Assembly (NCBI GenBank): GCA_023639215.1 | Contig: CP097899.1 | Coordinates: 2,419,001 to 2,483,000 of the forward strand | Direction of reading: 5' to 3' | DNA: 64,000 bases | Source of the DNA: Candidatus Pristimantibacillus lignocellulolyticus | GTDB taxonomy: Bacteria; Bacillota; Bacilli; Paenibacillales; Paenibacillaceae | Shown: piece by piece, positions 63,352 to 64,000 of the stretch | Layout of the letters: each line of letters begins with the position of its first letter | How positions within the stretch are numbered: position 1 is the stretch's first letter | Notes under the pieces: generated by a model | Told to the model about the DNA's origin: nothing | The model's input: only the letters and a program-made list of their open reading frames with translations | Databases searched by the model: none | Made by a program: the position numbers and the translations under genes

Positions 63352-63453
63352 TGTGCATTGATTTTACATATACTGAAATAGAGAGTGAGTATTCTTCACG
63401 AATTGAAGGATGCCCTTTCATTCGAGTATCAATCTGTAGTAAAATATAATTAA

Positions 63454-63509
63454 TGTTCGATTAACTTTCCTGCATCACTTCGTTATCAAAGTCTGCTTTT
63501 TGAACAACC
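63454..63509 (+). repeat. Dispersed intergenic repeat, copy F
   Basis: It carries TTCGATTAACTTTCC, then the core ATCACTTCGTTATCAAAGTC and GCTTTTTGAACAACC. It lies just upstream of the 67-residue gene, 22 bp from its start, unlike the copies that adjoin 3' ends. Confidence 0.6.
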
Positions 63510-63531
63510 ATATAAAGGTAGGTGGACATAT

Positions 63532-63735
63532 ATGTCTAATGAAAACACTCAACAACCAGAAGAACAAGTAGAAGTAAAGCAACTTTCACAAGCTGAACGT
63601 GCTAAGCAACTTCTTGCTGCTCGTAAGCAACAAAAAGGCGGACCTGGCAAACAAGATTTGTCGACTGGTACTAAAAAATTAACTAGTCAAAATACAAAAA
63701 AGGTTAATAATCAACGTAAAAAAATGGGCGTATAA
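63532..63735 (+). CDS. Small basic low-complexity protein, 67 residues
   Basis: The N-terminal third is acidic (NENTQQPEEQVEVKQ). The rest is basic and helical, then disordered (AERAKQLLAARKQQKGGPGK, TSQNTKKVNNQRKKMGV). The ATG follows AGGTAGG. There are no known motifs; a nucleic-acid-binding or ribosome-associated role would be a guess. It ends at a strong terminator and is preceded by dispersed repeat copy F. Confidence 0.65.
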   Translation: MSNENTQQPEEQVEVKQLSQAERAKQLLAARKQQKGGPGKQDLSTGTKKLTSQNTKKVNNQRKKMGV

Positions 63736-63788
63736 TGATGCGAATCATTTGCAATCAATTGGTTAATAACCGCTGATTACTGGGTACT

Positions 63789-63836
63789 TAAAAAGCCATG
63801 AAAGACTACATTATTGTAGTCTTTCATGGCTTTTTT
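63789..63836. terminator. Bidirectional terminator
   Basis: A perfect stem of about 20 bp (core GCCATGAAAGACTACA with TGTAGTCTTTCATGGC), TTAT loop and T6, between the small basic gene and the AraC fragment. Confidence 0.9.
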
Positions 63837-63852
63837 GAAGTCATTATATTTC

Positions 63853-64000
63853 TTACCGTTCACGAAATTCTTGAGGAGTTACACCAAAGCGATCCTTAAA
63901 CAATTTGATGAAGTAGCTTGTTTTCATATAGCCAATTGTCGCAGCTATCTCATAAATTTTATCTGAGGTTGAACGGAGTAGGTGGGCAGCCGTTTCCATC
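63853..64000 (-). CDS. AraC-family regulator, C-terminal end (cut by the window edge)
   Basis: About 49 residues before the stop are visible on the minus strand. They read as the second helix-turn-helix of an AraC regulator: IYEIAATIGYMKTSYFIKLFK, then RFGVTPQEFRER. The domain is typical of two-component or stand-alone AraC activators. The remainder lies beyond the window, so the sensor domain and full length are unknown. Confidence 0.85.
   Translation of the reverse strand, partial: METAAHLLRSTSDKIYEIAATIGYMKTSYFIKLFKDRFGVTPQEFRER

Overview
The window is about 37% GC chromosomal DNA from a low-GC Gram-positive bacterium, most likely a member of the Paenibacillaceae. The indications are SLH-anchored and Pro/Thr-linker exoenzymes, a T-box leader, lipobox (LxxC) substrate-binding proteins, an LTA-synthase-family protein, a perfect Bacillus-type Fur box, many AAGGAG-type ribosome binding sites with TTG/GTG starts, and dispersed structured intergenic repeats. 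No rRNA, tRNA, phage, transposase or CRISPR array was found.

Layout. 1-2.2 kb: a T-box leader in front of an MFS transporter, then an OsmC-like protein. 2.3-20 kb: a polysaccharide and cell-surface block with a secreted GH87-type alpha-1,3-glucanase, a 1845-residue SLH-anchored phosphoesterase with lamin-tail domains, and a 1426-residue SLH-anchored GH43 enzyme. Between them lie small housekeeping genes: a Cys-cluster/pentapeptide-repeat protein, an SDR protein, a HEAT protein and an APH-like chimeric ORF. Both glycosidase genes have cre-like sites upstream. 20.6-23.1 kb: a membrane-anchored alpha/beta-hydrolase that has lost its catalytic Ser and His, and a small membrane protein coupled to a class-C-type serine hydrolase. 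23.2-29.4 kb: a Fur-boxed siderophore uptake operon (ATPase, binding protein, two permeases, second binding protein), divergent from a ferredoxin-NADP-reductase-like flavoprotein that could reduce the imported iron. 29.5-40.2 kb: an AraC regulator, an aldo/keto reductase, two acyltransferase-3 membrane proteins flanking a large katE-type catalase, a GNAT protein, a three-part cNMP-sensor/AAA+/patatin protein and a methyltransferase. 40.4-48.2 kb: an amino-acid ABC importer with fused binding protein and permease, a chemoreceptor, and a heterodimeric ABC exporter pair. 48.2-50.2 kb: two non-coding tandem-repeat arrays, with 151-bp and 188-bp periods. 50.1-64 kb: exonuclease III, a DUF4190-like protein, an LTA-synthase-like sulfatase, an aldehyde dehydrogenase, three tandem paralogous binding lipoproteins, a Nudix protein, an acetyl-xylan-esterase-like protein, a YiiX-like peptidase, a LapA-domain protein, a small basic protein and the 3' end of an AraC regulator.

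The most unusual items are as follows. (i) Three tandem binding-protein genes each carry their own ECF-sigma-type promoter (TGnAAC-N17-CGTWA), lying exactly 68 nt upstream of each start codon, and each has its own terminator. No permease is nearby. (ii) One protein fuses a cNMP-like sensor, a degenerate NtrC-type AAA+ domain and a patatin lipase. (iii) A 151-bp structured tandem array follows the ABC exporter. (iv) A dispersed repeat family sits at gene ends in at least four places and includes the 188-bp array. (v) A near-perfect hairpin covers the ribosome binding site of the giant SLH phosphoesterase gene. (vi) A T-box leader precedes an MFS transporter rather than a typical amino-acid gene.

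All functional assignments come from reading motifs by eye. No database search, folding program or codon statistics were run.
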